This document shows, in pieces, positions 18,261-26,756 of a DNA stretch of 43,017 nt. Source of the DNA: Undibacterium sp. (GTDB lineage Bacteria; Pseudomonadota; Gammaproteobacteria; Burkholderiales; Burkholderiaceae_D); contig JAUSNO010000029.1 in the NCBI GenBank assembly GCA_030645915.1, forward strand, positions 1-43,017. The letters are read 5' to 3'. Within the stretch, counting starts at the first letter, position 1; the number at the start of each line of letters is the position of its first letter. The notes below the pieces were generated by a model. That model had not been told where the DNA came from and searched no databases. It was given only the letters and a program-made list of their open reading frames with translations. The position numbers and the translations under genes are program-made.

Positions 18261-18590
18261 CCGCTGTTTTTCCTATACGACTTAGATCCCTTCAATATCA
18301 GACTCTTGTTGCGTCACGATAGAAATGGCAAACGATATCGTCGTTAGCCAGAGCCTTCGCCAATATTTTTCTTCATACTCACTGCTCATGTGCTTTTTCA
18401 AACTAAAGTCTGTCAGAAGACACGTCCTTGTTGCGTTAGTGAGCGTGGTGAAAACACAGGATAAATTTCTATTAAGAAACAACAATTCACATTGTCCTGC
18501 ATAAATATATTAAAAATTAAGTTACACTAAAATATGCTTATTTAAGAAATAGAAGTCTGACATTCAGGTCAATTCAAAGGGGACTGTTCG
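18261..18590. other. intergenic region before the HD-GYP gene
   Basis: About 330 bp without a gene I can support. The left part after phoR has no clear terminator hairpin. The right part (about 18480-18560) is very AT-rich and probably contains the promoter of the next gene, though no hexamer pair stands out. A 67-codon frame on the minus strand here lacks a ribosome site and is not accepted. Confidence 0.6.
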
Positions 18591-19661
18591 ATGGAAATGA
18601 ACATTTTAGTGCTTGATGATGCGCCGATGAATGTCGCGTTGCTATGTCATTTATTGGGAAAAATTGAGCATTGCAAACCAGTGAGTTTTCTGGTTCCAGA
18701 AGCCGCACTGGCCTGGTGTGAAAATCAGATTCCCGATGTTGTTATGGTAGATTTTATGATGCCTGGGATTGATGGTGTTGAATTTATCAGACGTTTTCGG
18801 TGTATCGAAGGCTGTCAGGACATTCCCATTTTGATGATCACAGCGAATGACGAAGTTCAGTTGCGCTATCAGGCGCTTGATGCTGGCGCCAATGATTTCC
18901 TGATCAAGCCTATCGATAAAATTGAATTTTTGGCGCGTACGAAAAATATGTTGGCGTTGCGGAAAAATCAACGACTTCTAGAGGGAAGGGCAGCATGGCT
19001 TGACGAAGAGGTTAGAAAGGCGACAGCAGAAATCCGCGAGCGTGAGCAAGAAACGGTTCTTAGATTATCGAAAGCAGCCGATTCGCGTGATCCCGAGACT
19101 GGAGCGCACATTGTTCGAATGGCTAACTATTCTCGTGTAATCGCTGCGCAGTTGGGCTTGTCTGTCGCTGATCAACAATTGCTGCTTGAAGCAGCACCGA
19201 TGCACGATATCGGTAAAGTCGGCATTCCGGATCATATTTTGCTTAAGCCTGGAAAGTTATCTGCAGACGAATTTTCCATTATGAAAAGACATGCCGTTTT
19301 AGGATACCAGATTCTGGCTGGCAGTCAGTCAGAGATGTTGCAGGCGGGTGCCCAAATTGCTTTGTCGCACCACGAAAAATACGATGGTAGCGGTTATCCC
19401 CATGGTCTAGTCGGTCAAGAAATTCCTCTATTTGCAAGAATAGTCGCAGTAGCCGATGTATTTGATGCATTGACGTCAGAACGACCCTACAAGATGGCAT
19501 GGGATATTGATAAAGCGCTTGCCATGCTGCACGAAGGAGCGGGTAAGCATTTCGATCCAAGATGTGTCAACGCATTTATTTCAGATTTGCCGCAAATCTT
19601 AGACATAAAAAATCGCTATCAGGAAGAGAAAGATAATCCAAATTCATTTGGGTCTTTTTAA
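18591..19661 (+). CDS. HD-GYP response regulator (cyclic-di-GMP phosphodiesterase)
   Basis: A 356-residue RpfG-like protein. The receiver domain (residues 1-125) has VLDDAP, the phospho-accepting Asp in VMVDFMMPGIDG and the K of LIKPIDK. A short linker helix leads to the HD-GYP domain: SRDPETGAHIVRM, MHDIGKVGIPD, MKRHAVLGYQIL and HHEKYDGSGYPHGL. All metal ligands of the family are present, so cleavage of cyclic-di-GMP is likely. AGGGGA precedes the ATG; a second ATG two codons later is possible. It lies 50 bp upstream of the FIST gene and hybrid kinase, which could supply its phosphate. Confidence 0.93.
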   Translation: MEMNILVLDDAPMNVALLCHLLGKIEHCKPVSFLVPEAALAWCENQIPDVVMVDFMMPGIDGVEFIRRFRCIEGCQDIPILMITANDEVQLRYQALDAGANDFLIKPIDKIEFLARTKNMLALRKNQRLLEGRAAWLDEEVRKATAEIREREQETVLRLSKAADSRDPETGAHIVRMANYSRVIAAQLGLSVADQQLLLEAAPMHDIGKVGIPDHILLKPGKLSADEFSIMKRHAVLGYQILAGSQSEMLQAGAQIALSHHEKYDGSGYPHGLVGQEIPLFARIVAVADVFDALTSERPYKMAWDIDKALAMLHEGAGKHFDPRCVNAFISDLPQILDIKNRYQEEKDNPNSFGSF

Positions 19662-19711
19662 ATTTTTTAAAAACTGCTGACTTGACCGGTGCATGTCTTT
19701 AAGGACTTGAA

Positions 19712-20860
19712 ATGAGAATTGCTCAAGTGGTTTTAAAAAACATTTCTGTCGATTTACAAAACTTAACCGAATTGATCGCCATTGAGCCTCAACTAGTGCT
19801 TGTTTTCGGTTGCGTCGAGCATTTTTCTGATCCGAATTTGAACGCCAGTCTGGCTGTGCATTTTCCAAATGCGCAGCGGGTTGGCTGTACCACGGCTGGT
19901 GAGATCTCCGCCGCGGGAGGAGTGAATCATTCGACTGTCGTTACCGCGTTGCACTTTGATTCGGTTTCTTTTAACGTTGCCACTGCAGAATTAGGCGACA
20001 TGGAAAAATCGTTTGATGCGGGGCTTGTGTTAGCAAAGAAATTGGCTTCGCCGGAACTTAAGGCTGTTTTGCTACTGGGGCAAGGTGTTAGCATTAATGG
20101 CAGTGGCATGATAGATGGAATGGCGAGCGAGCTAGGTCATACGATGCCCATGACTGGCGGTCTGGCGGGCGATGACGGTGCTTTCGTTAAAACTTATACT
20201 CTGTCCAATGCCGGCGTGTCGACATCTAGCGTGGTTGCGATAGGATTTCAGGGCGAAAAATTGTTGTTCTCGCATGGTAGTTTTGGCGGCTGGAAACCAT
20301 TTGGTCCGACACGCAAAGTGACTAAATGCGTTGGTAATGTTCTTTATGAGCTCGATGGAACACCAGCGCTTGACGTGTATAAAAAATATCTTGGTGAGTA
20401 TGCACAGAATTTACCTGGTTCCGGTCTGTTATTTCCCTTTGAAATGCTCGGCAATGCGCGTGAATCACTCGGCCAGATTCGTACGATTCTTGGCATTAAT
20501 GAGACTGATGGCAGTCTGATTTTAGCGGGAGTAATTAACCCGGATGGTTACCTGCGGCTGATGCACGCCCACACCAATGATTTGGTTGATGGTGCAGAGA
20601 TTGCCGCAAAAGCGGCTGTCGATGGAATGAACGGCTGTTCTGGGCAGGCACTGGGTTTGTTAGTGAGTTGCGTTGGACGTAAGCTAGTGATGGGTGGGCG
20701 GGTAGATGAAGAGGTTGAGGTAGTGCAGGAAATTCTCGGTGACAATACAATACTCTGCGGATTTTATTCAAACGGTGAAATTTGTCCGGGCTATCAACTT
20801 GAGGCCTGTAGCTTGCACAATCAGACAATGACGATCACTTATCTTGCAGAGAAAAGTTGA
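19712..20860 (+). CDS. FIST-domain sensor protein, NosP-like
   Basis: A 382-residue cytoplasmic protein with FIST N and FIST C domains. Visible signatures are GCTTAGEIS near residue 54, GLAGDDGAF in the middle, and the C-terminal GFYSNGEICP. FIST proteins bind small ligands. The NosP subgroup binds haem and nitric oxide and controls an adjacent PAS-containing hybrid kinase such as NahK. Here the kinase gene begins on the last base of this stop codon, and an HD-GYP regulator precedes it, which supports that reading. I cannot identify the haem-ligand histidine from sequence alone, so haem binding is inferred. AAGGAC precedes the ATG. Confidence 0.85.
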   Translation: MRIAQVVLKNISVDLQNLTELIAIEPQLVLVFGCVEHFSDPNLNASLAVHFPNAQRVGCTTAGEISAAGGVNHSTVVTALHFDSVSFNVATAELGDMEKSFDAGLVLAKKLASPELKAVLLLGQGVSINGSGMIDGMASELGHTMPMTGGLAGDDGAFVKTYTLSNAGVSTSSVVAIGFQGEKLLFSHGSFGGWKPFGPTRKVTKCVGNVLYELDGTPALDVYKKYLGEYAQNLPGSGLLFPFEMLGNARESLGQIRTILGINETDGSLILAGVINPDGYLRLMHAHTNDLVDGAEIAAKAAVDGMNGCSGQALGLLVSCVGRKLVMGGRVDEEVEVVQEILGDNTILCGFYSNGEICPGYQLEACSLHNQTMTITYLAEKS

Positions 20861-23800
20861 TGTCACACAAGCTATCTTTGCGCCAGTACAAGAGATTACT
20901 TGGCATTCAAGATGAAGAGCAATTAGCTAGTTTGTTAGCTGAATTTGAAGCATTGGATGATTCGGTTGCATTGAGTCATCAGGCAAAGACGGCGCTAAAA
21001 GGAATGCGGAAGTATTTGTCACAAGTCGATGAAGCTTATACACAGGCCGATCGAGATATTGCTCTCGGAATGCGCAGCCTCGAACTCAGTTCGGACGAAT
21101 TAAGCCAGGCAAATAAGAGTTTGCGACACGAAGCTGAAACACGCCAGCAAGTGTTAACTACACTGAGAAACGCTACCAATGACGTACTGTCCCAGTTAGG
21201 AAAACGCCTGGCTGATGAAGATAGTCTGGAAGAACTTAGTCATCTGCTCGCTGGCTTGGTGAGCGAGTTATTGAGCACCAGAGACGAGTTGCAACAAGCA
21301 CTTGCTGCGATCAAAAATCAGCAATTTGCGCTTGATGAACACGCTATCGTCAGTATTACCGATGCCACTGGTAATCTGATTTATGCCAACGATAAGTTTT
21401 GCAAAATTAGCCAATATACGCGTGAAGAATTATTGGGGGCCAATCATCGTATTGTGAATTCCGGCTTGCATGGACAAGAATTTTTTTCCGCAATGTGGGC
21501 AACTATTACGCGGGGCGACGTATGGCATGGAGAAATTGGCAATAGGGCGAAGGATCAATCGTTGTATTGGACCAGCGCGACAATCGTGCCATTTTTGGAT
21601 GCGCAAAGAAAACCATATCAATATATTTCGATTCGTACTGATATTACTGAGCAGCGTTTACTGAAAGAAAAAATCGAGTCTGGCAGATCGCTGTTGGAAA
21701 ACATCATGAACACGCTAGGTGAGGGTGTTTATACGATGGATGCTGGTGGCAAATGCACTTTTCTTAATGTTGAGGCGGAAAAAATATTAGGCTGGACATT
21801 TGCTGAGTTAAATGGCCAGAAGTTACATGATGCCATTCACTCTATCCACTTTGATGGATCGCATGTACGCATTGATGACTGCCCTATCCGTAACACCATA
21901 GAGATGGGGCAGGTTTATCGCTCTGAAGATGAGTCTTTTAAGCATAAATCTGGCCGTTTTTTTCCCGTTTCAATTGTTGCATCGCCCATTTTTGAAAATG
22001 GACTAATTGTTGGATCGGTCGCCGCATTTCAAGATGTTACGGCGCGCCATGCTGCTGGCGCGGCGCTACGAGAAAGTGAAGCCAAGCAGCGTATGCTAAT
22101 CGATAACGCTGCTGATGCAGTATTTGTAGCGGACAAAGATGAGCGTTGGATATACGTCAACGATCTTGCGCTAACGATGTTGGGTTTTTCGCGTGATGAA
22201 TTAATTGGCTCAACGATCTATGATTTGCTGCCGACAGAATATCGTGAGATATCCCGTACAACTTTTGGTGAAAAACTCAGGCTAGATAAATTAATTCGCC
22301 GGGAAATTCACTTGCTGAAAAAAAATGGGGGATATGTTCCGGTCGAGATGAACGTCGCTCTTTTGCCTGACGGTAGTATTTATGGGTCATGTCGCGATAT
22401 CACTGATCGAAAGGCATTTGAAACGGCTTTGATCAAAGCGAAAATAGGTGCGGAGTCAGCAAGTAAAGCCAAGAGTGAATTCCTGGCAACCATGAGTCAT
22501 GAAATCAGAACGCCGATGAACGGTATCATAGGCATGACCGAATTAGCACTGGACACAACGCTCAGTGTTGAACAGCGTGAATATCTTGAGATGGTGAAGT
22601 TGTCGTCGAATAATCTACTCGTCATCATCAATGACATTTTAGATTTTTCAAAGATAGAGTCCGGCAAATTAACGCTAGAGAAAATTGAGTTTTCTATTGA
22701 AGAATTGATCTTCACTACATTAAATTCAATGTCATTAAAAGCGAAGAAAAAAGACATAGAGTTAGTTTGTAAAATTGATCCGGATATTCCAAAAAAATTG
22801 CTCGGTGACCCAGGTCGGGTGCGTCAGATAATTACTAATCTTGTCGGTAATGCGATCAAATTCAGCGATCATGGAAGCATAGTTCTTGAGTTGCATGTCG
22901 CACATAAAATGGGCTCACTGGTAGAGATTTATTTTGCGATCACTGATGCAGGTATAGGGATTGCGCTCGATAAGCAGGCGTCTATTTTCGAACCATTTAG
23001 CCAAGCGGATACCTCAACGACCAGAAGATATGGCGGTACGGGTTTGGGGCTTTCTATTTCCTCGCGTCTGGTGCAGGAGATGCAAGGCGTATTACGCGTC
23101 AAAAGCGAAATCGGGCAGGGCAGTACATTTTATTTTAACGGCATTTTTGGCGTGGCTGGAGAGCATTCCGCTGACGTTTCTGTGGCCATAGCGTCGGCAT
23201 GGTCGGAAGGCGCAGATAAGCATGGTGTGGAGCCGATTATATCGGCGAATACTGGCGTTGAAAATAAATTCAAGATTTTGCTTGCAGAGGATAACCCGAT
23301 CAATCAAAAATTGGTGATTACGTTATTGCAAAAATGGGGATACGTCGTAGATGTCGCAGAGAACGGAGTCGTGGCGTTAGAGCAGTTAAAACATAAAAAA
23401 TACCATGTGATTCTGATGGATATGCAAATGCCGGAAATGGGTGGTATTGAAGCGACCCAGCATATTCGCCAATTAGAAAATGGCACGAGCAGAGTGTCAA
23501 TTATTGCAATGACAGCGAATGCCATGCCAGGTGACCAAGAACGCTGTATGGATGCAGGAATGGATCATTATCTTTCAAAACCGATTGATAGCATTGTTTT
23601 ACGCGAGTTATTGCGTTCTTGCGTAATGCGAGCAAGTGACGCAAATTCTGCTCAGCGTAATTTGGAGAGTAATGACAGGCTCAATGGAATAGTGTCAGAT
23701 GTAGTAGCTGAATTCGATTACAACGCGGCCTTGTCGCGTGCTGATTTAGATGTTTTGCTCATTATTGCGCCATTATTTTTGGACGGTTGCGGGCATCAGG

Positions 23801-24045
23801 TGCAAGAAATTGCCGATGCGATTTTGCGCAATGATAGTGAATTATTACATCGCAGCGCCCATACCATGAAAGGCCTGGTAGGTAATTTTCATGCAACTCC
23901 AATTGAGAATCTGTCCAAGGCGTTAGAGCGCAAAGGCAAACAAGGCGATTTTGATGGAGTTGAAATTATTTATGAAGAAATGAATAAGCAACTTGAGTTG
24001 ATGAATAAGGCGTTAAAGGTTTTTGTTTCAGTCAATGCTATTTAG
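20860..24045 (+). CDS. hybrid sensor histidine kinase (PAS-PAS-PAS-HisKA-HATPase-REC-HPt), NahK-like
   Basis: A 1061-residue soluble kinase with no membrane helix. The N-terminal coiled coil (1 to about 155) contains DRDIALGMRSLELSSDEL, a segment I associate with kinases next to FIST proteins. Three PAS domains follow (about 160-275, 280-395, 405-520). HisKA has ATMSHEIRTPMNG with His547. The HATPase has NLVGNAIKFSD, DAGIGIA and GGTGLGLSIS. The receiver has Asp854 (LMDMQMPEMGG), and the HPt has His1001 (HRSAHTMKGL). The complete phosphorelay could feed the HD-GYP regulator upstream. The start is the ATG overlapping the FIST stop (TGATG). The last base of its TAG stop is the first base of a palindromic element. 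Confidence 0.92.
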   Translation: MSHKLSLRQYKRLLGIQDEEQLASLLAEFEALDDSVALSHQAKTALKGMRKYLSQVDEAYTQADRDIALGMRSLELSSDELSQANKSLRHEAETRQQVLTTLRNATNDVLSQLGKRLADEDSLEELSHLLAGLVSELLSTRDELQQALAAIKNQQFALDEHAIVSITDATGNLIYANDKFCKISQYTREELLGANHRIVNSGLHGQEFFSAMWATITRGDVWHGEIGNRAKDQSLYWTSATIVPFLDAQRKPYQYISIRTDITEQRLLKEKIESGRSLLENIMNTLGEGVYTMDAGGKCTFLNVEAEKILGWTFAELNGQKLHDAIHSIHFDGSHVRIDDCPIRNTIEMGQVYRSEDESFKHKSGRFFPVSIVASPIFENGLIVGSVAAFQDVTARHAAGAALRESEAKQRMLIDNAADAVFVADKDERWIYVNDLALTMLGFSRDELIGSTIYDLLPTEYREISRTTFGEKLRLDKLIRREIHLLKKNGGYVPVEMNVALLPDGSIYGSCRDITDRKAFETALIKAKIGAESASKAKSEFLATMSHEIRTPMNGIIGMTELALDTTLSVEQREYLEMVKLSSNNLLVIINDILDFSKIESGKLTLEKIEFSIEELIFTTLNSMSLKAKKKDIELVCKIDPDIPKKLLGDPGRVRQIITNLVGNAIKFSDHGSIVLELHVAHKMGSLVEIYFAITDAGIGIALDKQASIFEPFSQADTSTTRRYGGTGLGLSISSRLVQEMQGVLRVKSEIGQGSTFYFNGIFGVAGEHSADVSVAIASAWSEGADKHGVEPIISANTGVENKFKILLAEDNPINQKLVITLLQKWGYVVDVAENGVVALEQLKHKKYHVILMDMQMPEMGGIEATQHIRQLENGTSRVSIIAMTANAMPGDQERCMDAGMDHYLSKPIDSIVLRELLRSCVMRASDANSAQRNLESNDRLNGIVSDVVAEFDYNAALSRADLDVLLIIAPLFLDGCGHQVQEIADAILRNDSELLHRSAHTMKGLVGNFHATPIENLSKALERKGKQGDFDGVEIIYEEMNKQLELMNKALKVFVSVNAI

Positions 24046-24202
24046 GACTCGTTAGGAAATAACCTGAACTTTTTATCTGACCATAACTGGCGCACTGCTG
24101 CGTTGTTCACCGCTTGCAGTGCTAGCACTGCGGCGCGTCGAACGCCTTGCATTGCATCCAGCCATGTCCGATAAAAAATCCATTTTATTTCCTAACGAGC
24201 CC
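24045..24202. repeat. MITE-like long palindrome B
   Basis: GGACTCGTTAGGAAATAA from 24045 is mirrored by TTATTTCCTAACGAGCCC ending at 24202, with one mismatch. Pairing continues inward past TTTTTATC/GATAAAAA. The centre (24116-24131, GCAGTGCTAGCACTGC) is a perfect palindrome around GCTAGC, as in element A. TTA flanks both outer ends and may be a 3-bp target duplication. No coding capacity. It sits between convergent genes and starts within the kinase stop codon. Confidence 0.75.
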
Positions 24203-24252
24203 TTAGTCGTGGCTCGTCATTCGTTTTTTAGTTCAACGCATGTTATGCCCTG

Positions 24253-26100
24253 TTACCTAAAGAGTGCTTTTGTGCGGTTTTCTAGCCATATTTTCGCGCT
24301 TCCCGTCACGTGTGCTAACAGACGATCGCGGACAGTGACATGATATTCGTTCAGCCACGCCAATTCATCGTCGCGCATGAGCGCCAGGTCTATGCATCGG
24401 GTATCGATAGGGCACAGGGTTAAGGTTTCAAATTTGAGAAATTCGCCAAATTCTGTTTTCCCTGCTGGTACGCATAACATGAGATTTTCAATCCGCACGC
24501 CCCATTTTCCTGGCCGGTAGATGCCCGGTTCGTTTGAGGTAATCATGCCTTCTTCCATCACCATATTGGCGTCGGGGATAGCGAGGCAGGAGATGGATTG
24601 CGGGCCTTCATGCACATTGAGGAAATAGCCAACGCCATGGCCTGTGCCGTGGCCGTAATTGATGCCTTCGGCCCAGATCGGTGCGCGGGCGGCGGTATCA
24701 AGCACGGTGGAGAAGGTACCACGTGGGAATTGCATGCGCGACAGGGCTATCATGCCTTTGAGTACTAGCGTGAAATCGCGTTTTTGCTCTACCGAGACCG
24801 TACCTATCGGGGCGACGCGCGTGATGTCTGTGGTGCCATTGAGATACTGGCCGCCAGAGTCAATCAAGAGCAGGCCATCGCCTTCGATGACAGCATGGGA
24901 TTCTGCCGTAGCCCGGTAATGCGGCATGGCGCCATTTGGATTGAAGCCCGCGATGGTGCCAAAACTGGGTGAGACATAATGTGGCTGGCGCGCGCGCGCT
25001 GCACACACTTGCTGATCAATGCTGAGTTCGGTAATATTTTCTTTACCGAGATTATTTTCTAGCCAGCTAAAAAATTCACATAAGGCTGCGCCATCTTGTT
25101 CCATCGCTTCGCGTACCAATTGCGCCTCTTGCGCATGCTTGCGTGACTTGGCAAAGACCGATGGATTGACTGCCTCGATAACCTTGACGTGCTGCGGCAC
25201 GACCTGTCTAAAACCTAAAGTGATGCGACGCGGATCAATGAGCAGTGAACTACCTACCGGCAGTTCTGCCAATGCAGTCGCGGCCTTGTCATAGTCGAGT
25301 ACAGCGACACCGTCGAGTGTTAATGCCGCCAGCACGCTGGCGGGTACCTTACCCTGAGATAGATATAAAGTTGCACCGTCGAGGCCGATCATGGCATGCG
25401 CCATAAATACCGGGTTGTAGCTGACATCGGCACCGCGCAAATTAAAAGTCCATGCGATGTCATCGACGGTCGAGATAAAATGCCAGGCTATTTTCTTTGC
25501 GCGCATTTGCTGGCGTATCAGCTCAAGCTTGTCTTTGCGGCTGACGACGGCAAATGGGACAGCGTGTTCGTAGATAGCTGTTTGCGGCAAAGCTGGCCTG
25601 GCTTCCCATACTTTTTCCAGTAAATCCTGGCTTGTATCGAGAATGATGTTTTTAGCATCCAGTGCCGCCTGCAGGGCGCGTGCAGTGCTAAGCCCCAATA
25701 CCTTGCCGTCGATGCCGACGACTTGTTTTGCCTCTACATTGTCGGCCAGCCAGTCGATATGCAGAGTGGCCGCTGCCGAGTTGATTCTCATCATTTGTAT
25801 GCCGGTGGGGGCAAGCTCTTTTTCTGCTTGTGCCCAATAACGGCTATCAACCCATAGTCCGGCAAATTGTGCGGTGACGACCAGGGTGCCGACGGAACCG
25901 GTGAAGCCGGAAAAATATTCGCGTCCCTGCCAGCGCTCTGGAAGGTATTCGGATAAATGCGGATCAGCTGAAGGAACAATGTAGGCATCTATCCCTTGTT
26001 CACGCATCGCCAAGCGTAATTGCCGCAGCCGAGCAGGGATGGGGGAACTTGTGTTTACAGGGAAAGCGGGCGTGCTAGTGGCGGTATTTGGGCTATTCAT
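24253..26100 (-). CDS. Xaa-Pro aminopeptidase (aminopeptidase P family, M24)
   Basis: A 615-residue cytoplasmic metallopeptidase of the long, three-domain type. It has two creatinase-like N-terminal domains (DAYIVPSADPHLSEYLPERW near residue 40, FTGSVGTLVVT, LWVDSRYWAQAEKEL) and a C-terminal pita-bread domain. Metal ligands are visible: Asp in LLIDSGGQYL and GTTDITR, His in GTGHGVGYFLNVHEGP, and Glu in SNEPGIYR and VRIENLM. It removes an N-terminal residue preceding proline. The first roughly 20 residues are low-complexity, and a start a few codons later is possible. It is unlinked to its neighbours by function. Confidence 0.92.
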   Translation of the reverse strand: MNSPNTATSTPAFPVNTSSPIPARLRQLRLAMREQGIDAYIVPSADPHLSEYLPERWQGREYFSGFTGSVGTLVVTAQFAGLWVDSRYWAQAEKELAPTGIQMMRINSAAATLHIDWLADNVEAKQVVGIDGKVLGLSTARALQAALDAKNIILDTSQDLLEKVWEARPALPQTAIYEHAVPFAVVSRKDKLELIRQQMRAKKIAWHFISTVDDIAWTFNLRGADVSYNPVFMAHAMIGLDGATLYLSQGKVPASVLAALTLDGVAVLDYDKAATALAELPVGSSLLIDPRRITLGFRQVVPQHVKVIEAVNPSVFAKSRKHAQEAQLVREAMEQDGAALCEFFSWLENNLGKENITELSIDQQVCAARARQPHYVSPSFGTIAGFNPNGAMPHYRATAESHAVIEGDGLLLIDSGGQYLNGTTDITRVAPIGTVSVEQKRDFTLVLKGMIALSRMQFPRGTFSTVLDTAARAPIWAEGINYGHGTGHGVGYFLNVHEGPQSISCLAIPDANMVMEEGMITSNEPGIYRPGKWGVRIENLMLCVPAGKTEFGEFLKFETLTLCPIDTRCIDLALMRDDELAWLNEYHVTVRDRLLAHVTGSAKIWLENRTKALFR

Positions 26101-26268
26101 TGGCGTTGGGCGTATGGATCTGAAACGAAGTGCGATGAAAGTTTTTCAGCCGCGCATTTAAGTATACTTTAGATATATTAAGTTAATTCGAATTTTTATG
26201 CTCAATAAACCATTGCAGATAAACGGAAACACAAACGAAAAAGCAAATGCGAGAGTACGCCGAAGACA

Positions 26269-26751
26269 CTACATTCTTTTTAAGATGCGCCGCATCACAT
26301 TGGGTGCCGGCTCGCTAGGGTTGGCGTGTGAATATTCCAGCTCTGGGGCAAGTTCAAAATGGTAGGCGGCGTACAGATCAAGCAAACGTGGCTGATCAAC
26401 TCTGACACCCAGGCGCAATTCTTCGACACCCGTTGTTTGCGCATAATGGATCACGGCCTCTAACAGATGCTGCGACAGGCCAGTGCCTCGAAATGCCGGC
26501 AACACGCCCATGCGCAGCATTTCCCAGGTGTCGCTATCGGCCTCCATCGGTAGCCAGCGCACCGAACCGGCGGGCTCCTCATCGACCAATAAAACAAAGC
26601 CGCCGCCTTGCTGCAAATCTTGTTCGACGCGTTCGACGCTTTCGTGATGGCCGCTGGAGCTTGCCGCCACCTTGTCTTGCCAGCAGGCGCGCGTCAAATG
26701 CGCAAGCAGTTGCGCATCTTCTGGTGTAGCTTCGCGGATGACGATATCCAT
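26269..26751 (-). CDS. GNAT-family N-acetyltransferase
   Basis: A 160-residue protein with an N-terminal IREATPEDAQLLAHL strand-helix, the acetyl-CoA loop in GVLPAFRGTGLSQHLLEA (Q/RxxGxG/A type), and a C-terminal strand typical of the fold. The substrate cannot be told. It starts about 5 bp after the metG stop codon on the same strand, so it is likely translated from the metG transcript. It is not the ribosomal-protein acetyltransferase RimI by any motif I can see. Confidence 0.85.
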   Translation of the reverse strand: MDIVIREATPEDAQLLAHLTRACWQDKVAASSSGHHESVERVEQDLQQGGGFVLLVDEEPAGSVRWLPMEADSDTWEMLRMGVLPAFRGTGLSQHLLEAVIHYAQTTGVEELRLGVRVDQPRLLDLYAAYHFELAPELEYSHANPSEPAPNVMRRILKRM

Positions 26752-26756
26752 GGCGT

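Noticed and set aside
18282..18485. 67-codon minus-strand frame between phoR and the HD-GYP gene
   Set aside because: No ribosome site, no recognisable domain, and composition like non-coding DNA.
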